This document shows, one piece after another, positions 17,002 through 25,697 of a DNA stretch of 64,000 nt (position 1 is its first letter; the number at the start of each line of letters is the position of its first letter). The DNA is from CBDCVO01 sp965223085. GTDB taxonomy: Bacteria > Pseudomonadota > Gammaproteobacteria > Ga0077536. The stretch covers positions 4,340,001 through 4,404,000 of the forward strand of contig OZ244981.1 of NCBI GenBank assembly GCA_965223085.1. Direction: 5' to 3'. Position numbers and translations under genes: made by a program. The notes under the pieces are model-generated. The model ran no database searches, was not told where the DNA came from, and saw nothing but the letters and a program-made list of their open reading frames with translations.

Positions 17002-18744
17002 ATGGAATTTTCTGGCGGTGACGCTGGCGTCGCACATGTTAGCCGCATCGTTCATGAAGCTTTTTGCAAATACGACGATAACTTCGCGCGTATAACGCGT
17101 CGTGCCAAAGGACGGTTCGAAAACCGCGACTGGGACGGATCGGAAAAAGATCTCGGCGAAAGACTCGAGCTCTACACTAAGACAGTCGCGCGCACGCTTA
17201 CTCAGCTCGAGCGTGTTCTGGGCGACGAATTCAGTGAGCGTCAATTATGGCGTGACACCAAGCGCTTTTTTGGTGAACGCGTCACGGGTATTCCCGACGG
17301 CGTGTTCCTCAAGACGTTCTACAACTCCATCTGCCGACGGATCTTCAGCACCGTCGGTATCGACCCTGAAATCCAGTTCGTCGATCTGCACCACGAACTT
17401 GCCGAACGCCACAATCATAGTTCGCCCCACCGCGACTACATCAACTGGGGCAAACCGGAGGAACTTGCCGGACAGTTTTTGGAGGATTTCGCGTTCGCGG
17501 TGCCATACGCCGACCACAGTGGTGATTGCGAGCTGATCCATCGCGCGCTAATCACCACTGCCGAGGGATTAGACTTATCGGTAATGGCGCTCCTGCGTTT
17601 GGAATTCTTACCGGCCGTATTTTATCAATCCACCCGTGCCTATTTAGTCGGCCAAGCTATTTGGCTCGAGCGACGCGTACCACTGGTCGTGGCGTTAAAA
17701 CGGGTCGATGAGGGGATCCGCGTCGATGCTGTACTGACAGAGCCGCATGACGTGAGCGTCTTATTCGGCTACACACGATCCTATTTTTTTGTCGATTTAG
17801 AACCCGTGGAAGGCGCGCTGCACTTTATTCGCTCACTGCTACCCCACAAACCGCTGGACGAGCTCTATACGGTATTGGGTCGGGTTCGCCAGGGTAAGAC
17901 CGAGCGCTATCGATTGTTTTCTCACCACCTGCGAAAATCGACCGACAAATTTATCCACGCAAAAGGCGACCGCGGTTTGGTGATGATCGTTTTCACCTTG
18001 CCTTCCTACGATCTGGTTTTCAAGGTCATTCGTGACAGTTTTGGCTACCCTAAAACCTCGACCCGCGCCGATGTGATGGAGCGCTATCAGTTCGTATTTA
18101 AGCACGATCGTGTCGGACGGCTGATAGATACGCAAGAATTTACGCACTTAGAATTTCCCTTGAGCCGTTTTGAGGACGAAGTTATCGCGGAGCTGTTAAC
18201 GGAAGCCGGTCGCACGGTGCGTGTCGATAACGACAAACTCGTGCTTGGCCACCTTTACTTGGAACGCCGTATCATGCCCTTAAATCTCTTTCTAAGAGAA
18301 CAAAAGATCGCTGCCGCCGCGCCAGCGATCATCGATTACGGCCAGGCGATTAAAGACCTCGCCCGGTCGAACGTGTTCCCAGGTGATCTGCTGCTAAAAA
18401 ATTTCGGCGTCACGCGCCACGGACGTGTGATCTTCTACGACTACGATGAATTGTGTTTGGTTACCGACTGCAATTTTCGCGAACTACCACCGGCGCGGCA
18501 CGAAGATGAGGAACTGCGTGCAGGCGCTTGGTTTCATGTTGCGCCGAACGATGTTTTCCCCGAAGAGTTTATTCGTTTTCTTGCTCTCCCAGATGAGCTG
18601 CGCGAGGTCTTTCTGCATTACCATGCGGATCTGCTTAGCGTCGGTTTCTGGCGCGACTTGCAGGCCCAACATAGCGGGCCAAAAACGCCCGAGGTCGTCC
18701 CCTACTACAAACCACGTCCGCAGATCAGTGCCGCGAAGGACTAA
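17002..18744 (+). CDS. aceK: Isocitrate dehydrogenase kinase/phosphatase
   Basis: A 580-residue AceK, the usual family length. It phosphorylates the active-site serine of Icd and also removes the phosphate, thereby switching carbon between the TCA cycle and the glyoxylate bypass. Family blocks are present: FNDWDGSEKDL-like RDWDGSEKDLGERLELY near residue 43, KRFFGERVTGIPDGVFLKTFYNS near 94, the kinase region with GLVMIVFTLPSYDLVFKVIRD near 324 and YGQAIKDLARSNVFPGDLLLKNFGVTRHGRVIFYDYDE near 450. In enterics aceK sits after aceBA; here it directly follows icd, and no isocitrate lyase or malate synthase is within the window. Regulation with icd as one transcript is inferred. Confidence 0.96.
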   Translation: MEFSGGDAGVAHVSRIVHEAFCKYDDNFARITRRAKGRFENRDWDGSEKDLGERLELYTKTVARTLTQLERVLGDEFSERQLWRDTKRFFGERVTGIPDGVFLKTFYNSICRRIFSTVGIDPEIQFVDLHHELAERHNHSSPHRDYINWGKPEELAGQFLEDFAFAVPYADHSGDCELIHRALITTAEGLDLSVMALLRLEFLPAVFYQSTRAYLVGQAIWLERRVPLVVALKRVDEGIRVDAVLTEPHDVSVLFGYTRSYFFVDLEPVEGALHFIRSLLPHKPLDELYTVLGRVRQGKTERYRLFSHHLRKSTDKFIHAKGDRGLVMIVFTLPSYDLVFKVIRDSFGYPKTSTRADVMERYQFVFKHDRVGRLIDTQEFTHLEFPLSRFEDEVIAELLTEAGRTVRVDNDKLVLGHLYLERRIMPLNLFLREQKIAAAAPAIIDYGQAIKDLARSNVFPGDLLLKNFGVTRHGRVIFYDYDELCLVTDCNFRELPPARHEDEELRAGAWFHVAPNDVFPEEFIRFLALPDELREVFLHYHADLLSVGFWRDLQAQHSGPKTPEVVPYYKPRPQISAAKD

Positions 18745-18812
18745 GCCCCGTCGAGAAGCGATTCGAGTCTATGGCTGCCACCGCCTCCTCTTCTGCAAAA
18801 TTCTTTTTTTTG

Positions 18813-18831
18813 GTAAATTAGAATCATTCTC
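18813..18831. promoter_or_regulatory. Fur-box-like site upstream of feoAAB
   Basis: The 19 bases match 14 positions of the Fur consensus GATAATGATAATCATTATC, including an unbroken AATCATT. The site is in an AT-rich stretch 27 bases before the first feoA start, where bound Fur-Fe(II) would block transcription. Repression of ferrous iron uptake by iron is the expected outcome; binding is inferred. Confidence 0.65.
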
Positions 18832-18857
18832 ATTTAATGGGCTGATCGATCCGTCCC

Positions 18858-19142
18858 GTGTCCACTCCTACCGCCGCTGACACTATCACGCTGAACGCGC
18901 TGCACGTTGGGGATCACGCCTTCGTCATCGCGGTTAGCGGAGAGGCCGCCGCGCAAGCACGTTTGCACGCGCGTGGCCTCGCACCCGGCGCGAGCCTTAC
19001 CGTACTGCGGCGCGGCAACCCGATGCTGATCGCCGTAGATGAATCGCGGTGGGCGGTCAATGAGCATGACGCGGTACTCGTTGAAGTCGGCCTCGTCGAC
19101 GCCAGCCTTGCGAGCGCACGCCCTAGCCATTCCGCAAGTTGA
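18858..19142 (+). CDS. feoA: FeoA-family protein, first copy
   Basis: A 94-residue protein with a GTG start. It has the SH3-like FeoA fold: LNALHVGDHAFVIAVSG, then RLHARGLAPGASLTVLRRGNPMLIAVDESRWAVNEHDAVLVEV. FeoA is a small cytosolic partner of the FeoB ferrous iron transporter. The following gene is a second, divergent FeoA, and the stop of this gene overlaps a TTG that could start it, so translation is probably coupled. The N-terminal ten residues and C-terminal tail are longer than usual. Confidence 0.85.
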   Translation: MSTPTAADTITLNALHVGDHAFVIAVSGEAAAQARLHARGLAPGASLTVLRRGNPMLIAVDESRWAVNEHDAVLVEVGLVDASLASARPSHSAS

Positions 19143-19147
19143 TCGCC

Positions 19148-19384
19148 ATGTCATGCATCACGCTCGCGGATCTCGAACCTGGTCAGAGCGCTGTCATCGA
19201 CGGTTTCACGGCGGACAGCGACTCCAGCGTTCGACTCATGCAGTTGGGATTGATCGTCGGCACGCCGGTCAAAATGCTACGTCACGCGCCCTTGGGTGAC
19301 CCCCTAGAAGTTCGCATTCAAGACTACACGTTATCATTACGCCGCGAGGACGCGGCGACCGTGCTATTGGCTGCATCGGCTTGA
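19148..19384 (+). CDS. feoA: FeoA-family protein, second copy
   Basis: ATG at 19148 gives 78 residues; an in-frame TTG at 19139 overlaps the stop of the first feoA. The typical FeoA start (CITLADLEPGQSAVIDGF) and core (VRLMQLGLIVGTPVKMLRHAPLGDPLEVRIQDYTLSLRREDA) are present. This copy is closer to classical FeoA than the first. Its stop codon overlaps the TTG start of feoB, which is the arrangement expected for a tightly coupled feoA-feoA-feoB operon. No feoC follows feoB. Confidence 0.9.
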   Translation: MSCITLADLEPGQSAVIDGFTADSDSSVRLMQLGLIVGTPVKMLRHAPLGDPLEVRIQDYTLSLRREDAATVLLAASA

Positions 19385-21537
19385 GCGCCAAGGGCATGCC
19401 TGAGCACTCGCCGGCAGGGCGCACTGAACCGGTTATCGTGACCCTCGGCAACCCCAACACCGGCAAAAGTACGCTGTTTAACCTGCTCACCGGTCTCGCG
19501 CAAAAAGTCAGTAATTTTCCGGGTGTGACCGTTGAATACCTCAGCGGGCAGACCGAACTCGCGAGCGGCACGGCTCGACTCGTCGATGTGCCCGGCACAT
19601 ATTCGCTTACCGCACAATCCCCAGATGAGGCCATCGCGGTGAGGGTTTGCTTAGGCCAAGTGTCCGAGGTTGGATCTCCCGATCTCGCACTGATCGTGGT
19701 CGACGCAAGCAACTTACGACGCAACCTTTTCCTTGCCAGTCAAGTGCTAGAACTCGGTTTGCCGGTCATCATCGTCCTAAACATGACCGACTTGGCCGAC
19801 CAGCGTGGGATCACGATCGACGTCGAGGAACTGGCCCGTGGTTGTGATGCGCCGGTAGTCCCGATCGTCGCGAGCCGCAAGCTCGGTATCGCCACTCTAA
19901 AAGCCACAATCGATTCCGCGCTAGTAGCGCCCCACCCACCTCAGCGACAACTTTTCCCGGCCGTCCGGGAAGCCGCAACAGAACTCGCGGAAGAACTCAC
20001 CACACCCGGCTACACCGTGAATCCCTTGCTCATGGAAAGGGCCTTGATCGACGTAGACGGTTACGCAGAACAGCAGCTTGCAAAATCGCTCGGTGCAGAC
20101 GCCCATCGACGTCTGCAAGCGGTGCGCACGACGCTTGGCCAAGGACGCAATCTCGCGACCCTCGAAGCGCGCGAGCGTTATAGCTGGATCAACCAACTGT
20201 TAAACACAGCGGAGACCCGCGCCCTTCGCGGCCCAACGAAATCCGACCTCATCGACCGCACGGTCAATCACCCCGTCTCCGGCACTATTTTATTTCTCCT
20301 CGCCATGACGGTGATTTTTCAAGCGGTATTCGCCTGGGCAACACCATTAATGGATGGGGTTGATCACCTCGCCGCGGCGCTCGGTAGCCGTGTCGAGGCC
20401 ACGTTAGGTGAGGGCACGCTGAGTAGTTTTTTAGTCGACGGCGTTATTGCTGGTGTCGGCAGCGTAGTAATTTTCCTGCCGCAAATTATTATCTTGTTCA
20501 CGTTTATTATTTTGTTAGAGGATTCAGGCTATATGGCTCGCGCCGCGTTTCTCGTCGATCGCTTAATGCGCTGGTGTGGTCTTTCCGGCCAATCCTTCAT
20601 ACCGATGTTATCGAGCTTCGCCTGCGCCGTGCCCGGTATTATGGGTACCCGAGTAGTCGGCGATCATCAGAGCAGAATTGCAACGATTATCGCGGCGCCA
20701 TTCATGACCTGTGCCGCACGCTTGCCGATCTATGCGCTGCTCATCTCGGCTTTCGTACCCGCACAACGCTACTTCGGCGGACTCATCAACCTCCAGGGTC
20801 TTGTCTTGCTGGCGTTCTATTTAATCGGGATCGGGGCGGCAATCGGTACCGCGTTTCTCCTCAATCGCACCGTGCTTAGCAGCAAAGCTCCGCGTTTTCT
20901 CCTCGAACTGCCGCCCTACCGGGTACCGAACCCACGCTCTGTAGCCATGAAGTTGTGGGCACGCGCCGGAATTTTTCTAAAACGTGCTGGCACCATCATA
21001 TTCGCCGTCGCTGTGGTCGTGTGGGCGCTGGCATACTTTCCACGTCCAAGTGCCGAGCCGATGAGCGACCCGCAAGGGAATACCACCGCAATCACCAGCG
21101 CCACGCAAAACTCACGCCTCGATCAAAGCTACCTCGGGCGCATGAGTCAAACTATCGCACCGATATTCGCGCCGCTGGGCTGGGATTGGAAAACAACCGC
21201 GGCTGTGCTGGCGTCGTTTCCGGCGCGGGAAGTCGTCATTGCCGTTCTCGGCACACTCTACGCGGTCGACGCCCCAGCTGACGAAGGGCGGCAGACGCTC
21301 ATGCAAGCGCTGCAACAAAGTCGCCACAGCGACGGCCGCTTAGTCTACAATCTGCCCGTTGCCTTGGGGCTGATGGCATTTTACGCGCTCTGTCTGCAGT
21401 GCGTCTCAACAATCGCGGTGATGAAACGGGAAACAAACTCTTGGCGATGGCCAATCTTTGCGTGGCTTTATATGACGGTAATAGGCTACCTTGGTGCGCT
21501 CATTGTGTACCGTCTCAGCACCGCGCTCGTGGGCTAG
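19381..21537 (+). CDS. feoB: Ferrous iron transporter FeoB
   Basis: A 718-residue inner-membrane transporter driven or gated by its cytosolic G domain. G motifs: GNPNTGKS at 23-30, GVTVE at 48-52, DVPG at 69-72 and NMTD near 140. The membrane part has both Gate motifs, GLSGQSFIPMLSSFACAVPGIMGTR in the first and FPAREVVIAVLGTLY in the second, with the usual cysteines. The TTG at 19381 overlaps the feoA stop; an ATG at 19396 is the alternative start, only five residues further. Iron-dependent regulation through the Fur-like site at 18813 is likely. A strong palindrome follows the stop. Confidence 0.96.
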   Translation: MSAKGMPEHSPAGRTEPVIVTLGNPNTGKSTLFNLLTGLAQKVSNFPGVTVEYLSGQTELASGTARLVDVPGTYSLTAQSPDEAIAVRVCLGQVSEVGSPDLALIVVDASNLRRNLFLASQVLELGLPVIIVLNMTDLADQRGITIDVEELARGCDAPVVPIVASRKLGIATLKATIDSALVAPHPPQRQLFPAVREAATELAEELTTPGYTVNPLLMERALIDVDGYAEQQLAKSLGADAHRRLQAVRTTLGQGRNLATLEARERYSWINQLLNTAETRALRGPTKSDLIDRTVNHPVSGTILFLLAMTVIFQAVFAWATPLMDGVDHLAAALGSRVEATLGEGTLSSFLVDGVIAGVGSVVIFLPQIIILFTFIILLEDSGYMARAAFLVDRLMRWCGLSGQSFIPMLSSFACAVPGIMGTRVVGDHQSRIATIIAAPFMTCAARLPIYALLISAFVPAQRYFGGLINLQGLVLLAFYLIGIGAAIGTAFLLNRTVLSSKAPRFLLELPPYRVPNPRSVAMKLWARAGIFLKRAGTIIFAVAVVVWALAYFPRPSAEPMSDPQGNTTAITSATQNSRLDQSYLGRMSQTIAPIFAPLGWDWKTTAAVLASFPAREVVIAVLGTLYAVDAPADEGRQTLMQALQQSRHSDGRLVYNLPVALGLMAFYALCLQCVSTIAVMKRETNSWRWPIFAWLYMTVIGYLGALIVYRLSTALVG

Positions 21538-21545
21538 CGAAGGCC

Positions 21546-21567
21546 CCCGCCCCGTCGACGGGGCGGG
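21546..21567. terminator. Perfect 22-bp GC-rich palindrome after feoB
   Basis: The 11-base arm CCCGCCCCGTC is followed directly by its exact reverse complement, nine bases after the feoB stop. As RNA it would form a very stable hairpin. No clear run of T follows (CGATTCATT), so it may stop polymerase weakly, stabilise the upstream transcript's 3' end, or be a protein site. It separates feoB from aroG. Confidence 0.5.
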
Positions 21568-21632
21568 CGATTCATTAGGCGCGGCCACGGGGCGTTTATT
21601 TGACGCCACCCTTTTAGGCGATATCTTTACCT

Positions 21633-22694
21633 ATGAATATGTATGAACCCACCGATGACGCACGTATCGGCGGTTATCGTCCGCTGATTCCGCCCGCGAT
21701 TTTAATGGAAGAGCTGCCGCTCGACGAGCGCGCCGCGCATACGGTCGCACAGGCCCGTGAAGCGGTCGCTAACATCATCAAAGGCGACGACGACCGCTTG
21801 CTCGTCGTAGCCGGACCATGCTCGATTCACGATCCGAAAGCCGCACTCGAATACGCTGCCGACCTGCGTCAAGCTGCTGACTTACTAGGTGAGGATCTAT
21901 TGATCGTAATGCGCGTCTATTTCGAGAAACCGCGCACGACTATCGGTTGGAAAGGACTGATTAACGATCCGCAACTCGATGGTACATTTGATATCAACAA
22001 CGGATTACGGATCGCCCGCCGTTTGTTACTTGACCTCGCGTGCTGCGGCTTACCGACCGGCACGGAGTTTCTCGACACTATCAGTCCACAATTCATCGCC
22101 GACCTCGTCGCTTGGGGTGCCATCGGGGCCCGCACAACTGAGAGCCAGATCCACCGCGAACTCGCTTCGGGTTTGTCGATGCCAGTCGGTTTCAAAAATG
22201 GTACGGAGGGTAGTGTACAGATCGCCGTTGACGCCATCGCGGCAGCCACGCACCCCCATCATTTTTTGTCGGTAACAAAACAAGGGATCTCCGCCATCGT
22301 TACTACCACCGGGAACGATTCCTGCCATTTGATTCTGCGGGGCTCGAACGCCGGACCAAACTACAACGCCGCGGCGCTCCGTAACGCGGTCGACACGCTC
22401 GCTGCTGGCAATATCACCAACCGCATTATGATCGATTGCAGCCACGGTAACAGCCGCAAAGACCACACCCGTCAACCGCTCGTAGCCGCTGACGTTGCCG
22501 CCCAGATCAGCGCCGGTGATGAACATATTTGCGGCGTAATGCTGGAAAGCCACCTCGTCGCCGGCAGGCAAGATCATCGCGCTACAAACGCGTTAACCTA
22601 TGGCCAAAGCATTACCGATGCGTGCATGTCGTGGGACATGACCATGCCGGTGTTGCAACGCTTAGCTAGCGCCGTGCGGGCGCGCCGCCGCTAG
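21633..22694 (+). CDS. aroG: DAHP synthase (3-deoxy-7-phosphoheptulonate synthase), class I
   Basis: A 353-residue AroG/AroF/AroH-type enzyme that condenses phosphoenolpyruvate and erythrose-4-phosphate, the first step of the shikimate pathway. Family blocks: VVAGPCSIHDPKAALEYA near residue 58, VMRVYFEKPRTTIGWKGLINDP near 91, metal-binding Cys in AGPCS, GARTTESQIHRELASGLSMPVGFKNGT near 165, HLILRGSNAGPNY and MIDCSHGNSRKDHTRQP. The aromatic amino acid to which it responds cannot be told from sequence by eye. ATG 21633 and ATG 21639 are both possible starts. It lies between feoB and an iron-complex-type ABC importer on the same strand, 41 bases ahead of the latter. Confidence 0.95.
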   Translation: MNMYEPTDDARIGGYRPLIPPAILMEELPLDERAAHTVAQAREAVANIIKGDDDRLLVVAGPCSIHDPKAALEYAADLRQAADLLGEDLLIVMRVYFEKPRTTIGWKGLINDPQLDGTFDINNGLRIARRLLLDLACCGLPTGTEFLDTISPQFIADLVAWGAIGARTTESQIHRELASGLSMPVGFKNGTEGSVQIAVDAIAAATHPHHFLSVTKQGISAIVTTTGNDSCHLILRGSNAGPNYNAAALRNAVDTLAAGNITNRIMIDCSHGNSRKDHTRQPLVAADVAAQISAGDEHICGVMLESHLVAGRQDHRATNALTYGQSITDACMSWDMTMPVLQRLASAVRARRR

Positions 22695-22735
22695 CGCGGC
22701 CTACAACCCCGGTGGACTTCCACTCGGTATGGGCG

Positions 22736-23602
22736 ATGCGGCAGATCACAAACCGCGTGCGGCGTTTACTCGTTTGCACATCGATGTTGATATGCGCGTT
22801 TTGGACCACGAGCTCGACCCTGGCAGCACCTCAGCGGATCGTGTCTTTGAATCTATGCACCGATACGATGCTTTTCGATCTTCTCGACGACAACGCCATT
22901 GTTTCCGTAACGACCTTATCGCGCGACCCGCGATTATCACCTTTTTCCGTTCGGGCACGCGCCATTCACGGTAATCACGGTCGCGCCGAAGAAGCGCTGG
23001 CCTTAGCGCCGGATTTGATCATCGCTGCGCGAGATAGCAACGCGCTCGCCGTCGAACTCCTGCGACGCAGCGAACAGCGGGTCGCGGTGTTCCCATCCGC
23101 GCGAGACCTGGCCAGCTATCGTGAGAATTTTCTGCGCCTCGGCGCCTTGTTAAGCAGACGTTATGTGGCCCAAAAAAAATTCGCGGGCTTACTAAGTGCC
23201 CTCGCAGCAGCGCGCCAGACCCGGCGCCCACCGCGCGCATCGGCGTTGGTCTTCCTCGCCCGCGGTTATGTGCCTGGCAGTCCTAGCTTGCTCGACGACA
23301 TCATGGCCGGGGCTGGCCTGCGCAACGCAGCGACGGCGCTGAATTTACACGCCGGCGGCGTCGTATCGCTGGAGAAGTTGTTGCTAAACGCGCCAGATTT
23401 TTTGTTGATGGACCAAGTCTCGCCCGCGCGGCCAGCGTTGGGCGAAACCTTACTTAGTCATAGAGCATTAGCGCGATTTCGACAGCGCCACCCACAGCGG
23501 CTGCGCGCGCGGGTCTTGCCGATGCGCGCATGGACTTGCCCCAGCACACACCTCGCCACGACCGTAGCGGGTTTGGTCAAGGTAACAACCACACCGCCAT
23601 GA
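22736..23602 (+). CDS. Periplasmic substrate-binding protein, BtuF/iron-complex class
   Basis: ATG 22736 gives a normal signal peptide: basic MRQITNRVRR, a hydrophobic core, then STLAA just before PQRIVSLNLCTDTMLFDLLDD, the usual first strand of this family; a GTG at 22712 is the longer alternative. The protein (288 residues) is a helical-backbone class III binding protein (BtuF, FhuD, heme-binding and related), ending in a cluster-A-like LFLARGYVPGSPSLLDDIMAGAGLRN block. The substrate may be a ferric siderophore, heme or cobalamin. Its stop overlaps the permease start (ATGA), so the three transporter genes are one operon. No TonB-dependent receptor gene and no cobalamin riboswitch is seen. 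Confidence 0.85.
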   Translation: MRQITNRVRRLLVCTSMLICAFWTTSSTLAAPQRIVSLNLCTDTMLFDLLDDNAIVSVTTLSRDPRLSPFSVRARAIHGNHGRAEEALALAPDLIIAARDSNALAVELLRRSEQRVAVFPSARDLASYRENFLRLGALLSRRYVAQKKFAGLLSALAAARQTRRPPRASALVFLARGYVPGSPSLLDDIMAGAGLRNAATALNLHAGGVVSLEKLLLNAPDFLLMDQVSPARPALGETLLSHRALARFRQRHPQRLRARVLPMRAWTCPSTHLATTVAGLVKVTTTPP

Positions 23603-24618
23603 GTCGTTCCATCACTCCCCATGGGACAGTGTTGTGGGTACTCGGATTGGCGGTCGTGGCGCTGGGCTTTGCATCGTTGCACAGCGGCGCCGCGACGATC
23701 AGCTGGGAGCAAACCTTGGCGGCCATGCTAGGACGCGAAGCGGCACTCGTAGAGACCATCTTATGGGAAATTCGCCTGCCCCGCGTTGCGCTTGCCATTA
23801 TGATCGGCGCCGGTCTCGGTCTGGCGGGCGCCGCACTCCAGAGCTTAACCCATAACCCCTTGGCGGAACCGGGGATCATCGGCGTCTCGGCGCTTGCGGC
23901 GCTCGGTGCCGCGATCGCGTTTTATACGGGGATGAGCAGTGCCTTTCAACTCGCCCTACCCCTCGCCGGTATCGGCGGGGCATGTACCGCAATCGTGTTA
24001 CTGCACGCACTGATCGGTGAAGCTACGAGCACCACCGTGTTAGTCCTTGCCGGTGTAGCCGTCAATGCGATCGGTGGTGCGCTCACCGCGCTCGTCATCA
24101 ATCTCTCGCCGAACCCCTATGCTGCCTATGAGATTTTTTTCTGGTTGATGGGCTCGCTCGCTGATCGCAGCCTCGATCACGTTTTTCTCGTCGCGCCATT
24201 TTTTGTCGCCGGCGCGATATTGTTACTGCTGAGCGCGCCCAAACTCGATGCCTTCGCGTTGGGTGAAGACACCGCCCACAGTTTGGGCGTTGATACCCGG
24301 CGCATGAGAAATGAAGTGATTCTCGCCAGCGCCTTGCTGATTGGCCCCGCCGTAGCTGTCACTGGTGTCGTCGGTTTCGTCGGTTTGATCGTGCCGCACG
24401 TGCTCAGACCGTGTCTCACCCGACAGCCGGGTTTGTTGCTGCCCGCGAGTGCGCTCGGCGGTGCCGCGCTGACACTCGCGGCGGATTTAGCCATTCGTCT
24501 CACTGCGGTGCACGGTGAACTCAAGCTCGGCGTTGTAACAAGTTTGATCGGCGCACCGTTTTTTCTCTACCTCGTTATCAAGATGGGCCGCGGCCACGAT
24601 GCCTTTACTGGAGACTGA
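23599..24618 (+). CDS. FecCD-family ABC transporter permease
   Basis: ATG 23599 overlaps the binding-protein stop (ATGA) and gives about 339 residues with roughly ten membrane helices. Family signatures: IRLPRVALAIMIGAGLGLAGAALQSLTHNPLAEPGIIGVSALAALGA near residue 60, and GVVGFVGLIVPHVLRP near 270, which contacts the ATPase. It moves iron-siderophore complexes, heme or cobalamin across the inner membrane. A start at 23530 would only add a non-hydrophobic stretch lying inside the previous gene. The last 20 bases overlap the ATPase gene. Confidence 0.92.
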   Translation: MSRSITPHGTVLWVLGLAVVALGFASLHSGAATISWEQTLAAMLGREAALVETILWEIRLPRVALAIMIGAGLGLAGAALQSLTHNPLAEPGIIGVSALAALGAAIAFYTGMSSAFQLALPLAGIGGACTAIVLLHALIGEATSTTVLVLAGVAVNAIGGALTALVINLSPNPYAAYEIFFWLMGSLADRSLDHVFLVAPFFVAGAILLLLSAPKLDAFALGEDTAHSLGVDTRRMRNEVILASALLIGPAVAVTGVVGFVGLIVPHVLRPCLTRQPGLLLPASALGGAALTLAADLAIRLTAVHGELKLGVVTSLIGAPFFLYLVIKMGRGHDAFTGD

Positions 24619-25375
24619 CAAGCTCGGTGTACGCCTGGGAAACCGGGCCGTGTTGATTGATGTATCCTTGACGGTGACGGGTGGAGAATTGATCGCGGTG
24701 GTGGGACCCAATGGGGCTGGGAAATCCACGCTGCTACGCGCCTGCGCGGGACTTATCAAAACTCACCACGGTACGATACGCCTCGGCGATGGGGTCATGG
24801 CTCCCATACCGGCGCAGACGCGTGCACGCCAGATTGCCTACTTACCACAACGAGCCCGCTGTCATTGGCCCTTGCCGGTGCGTAAAGTCGTTGAACTAGG
24901 TCGCTTTCCGTATCGCCGATCGTGGCAGCGTTTAACACCACATGATCAGAAAGCCATCGATCGCGCTATGACGATGATGGGCGTTGCCGAGTTCGCCAGA
25001 CAACCCATTACGACGCTTTCCGGCGGTGAAAAAATGCGCGTCCACGTCGCGCGCTTATTAGCGGGAGAACAAGACCTGATTCTCGCCGACGAACCCACCG
25101 CGTCACTCGATCCGTACTTTCAGCTGCAAATAATTGCGGCGTTTAAGCACATCTCAGCTAACGGTCGGGGCGTCGTTATCGCGATGCACGATTTAGCGCT
25201 GGCGAGTCGTTACAGCGATCGTATCGTTGTGCTCGACCGCGGCCGCATCGTCGGCGTCGGGCGTCCCCACGAGGTCTTAATACCGCCGCTGCTGCGCGAC
25301 GTCTTTCGTGTCGAGATGACCGCAGCGCAGGTCGGCGAGGAGGTACACCTGATTCCCACTGCCCCGTTAGGGTAA
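24599..25375 (+). CDS. ABC transporter ATP-binding protein, FecE/BtuD/HmuV class
   Basis: A 258-residue cytosolic ATPase. Walker A is GPNGAGKST near residue 36, the Q-loop is AYLPQRARCHWPLPV, the signature is LSGGEKMRV near 142, Walker B is LILADEPTASLD near 160, and the H-loop is IAMHDLALA. The motif order is complete, so it should be active. It is the last gene of the binding protein-permease-ATPase operon and overlaps the permease gene by 20 bases. The closest-looking families handle siderophores, heme and vitamin B12; the substrate cannot be settled here. Confidence 0.93.
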   Translation: MPLLETDKLGVRLGNRAVLIDVSLTVTGGELIAVVGPNGAGKSTLLRACAGLIKTHHGTIRLGDGVMAPIPAQTRARQIAYLPQRARCHWPLPVRKVVELGRFPYRRSWQRLTPHDQKAIDRAMTMMGVAEFARQPITTLSGGEKMRVHVARLLAGEQDLILADEPTASLDPYFQLQIIAAFKHISANGRGVVIAMHDLALASRYSDRIVVLDRGRIVGVGRPHEVLIPPLLRDVFRVEMTAAQVGEEVHLIPTAPLG

Positions 25376-25697
25376 GGCCCTATACCACGTCTGACCGGCC
25401 GCGCGCCAGACTTACAGCTCGTTTTATTTCGGGTACAGTGTTGATGCGCCGCGGGAGAAAGGGCGCCCGCCTAAGAATGGTACCTGGACGACCGCTGCGT
25501 CGCCGGCAATGCCTGTATTGAAGCCCGTCTCAAACAACACTGAGCATAGGGAAAAAGTCCACGCCAACGTGGTCTACAATGGCTAGACGAGCACTGCATG
25601 GCTTGCTTTTTAGCGCGGCAGGAGCACCTGCCCCGATATTTGCGGCGATTAAATAAAATAGTCAGAAATACTGATAAAAACGAAGGATTACTGCACT
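25376..25697. other. 322-base spacer upstream of gltA
   Basis: It separates the ABC operon from gltA and must hold the gltA promoter. GAAGGA about 11 bases before the gltA ATG is the likely ribosome-binding site. The last 60 bases are AT-rich (ATTAAATAAAATAGTCAG and similar), as expected for a promoter region. A short GGGCGCCC palindrome lies near 25462. No gene, tRNA or riboswitch was recognised. Confidence 0.4.

Noticed and set aside
18801..18811. T-rich run after aceK as a terminator
   Set aside because: No stem of adequate length precedes it; it more likely belongs to the feo promoter.
22050..22577. 175-codon frame antisense to aroG
   Set aside because: Shadow of the conserved DAHP synthase frame.
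22695..22735. Cobalamin riboswitch upstream of the ABC importer
   Set aside because: The gap to aroG is only about 40 bases, too short for the structure, and no conserved box was seen.
25475..25545. Short run of reasonable-looking codons (WYLDDRCVAGNACIEARL) before gltA
   Set aside because: No start codon in frame, and bounded by stops; too short to separate from chance, though it could be a decayed gene end.
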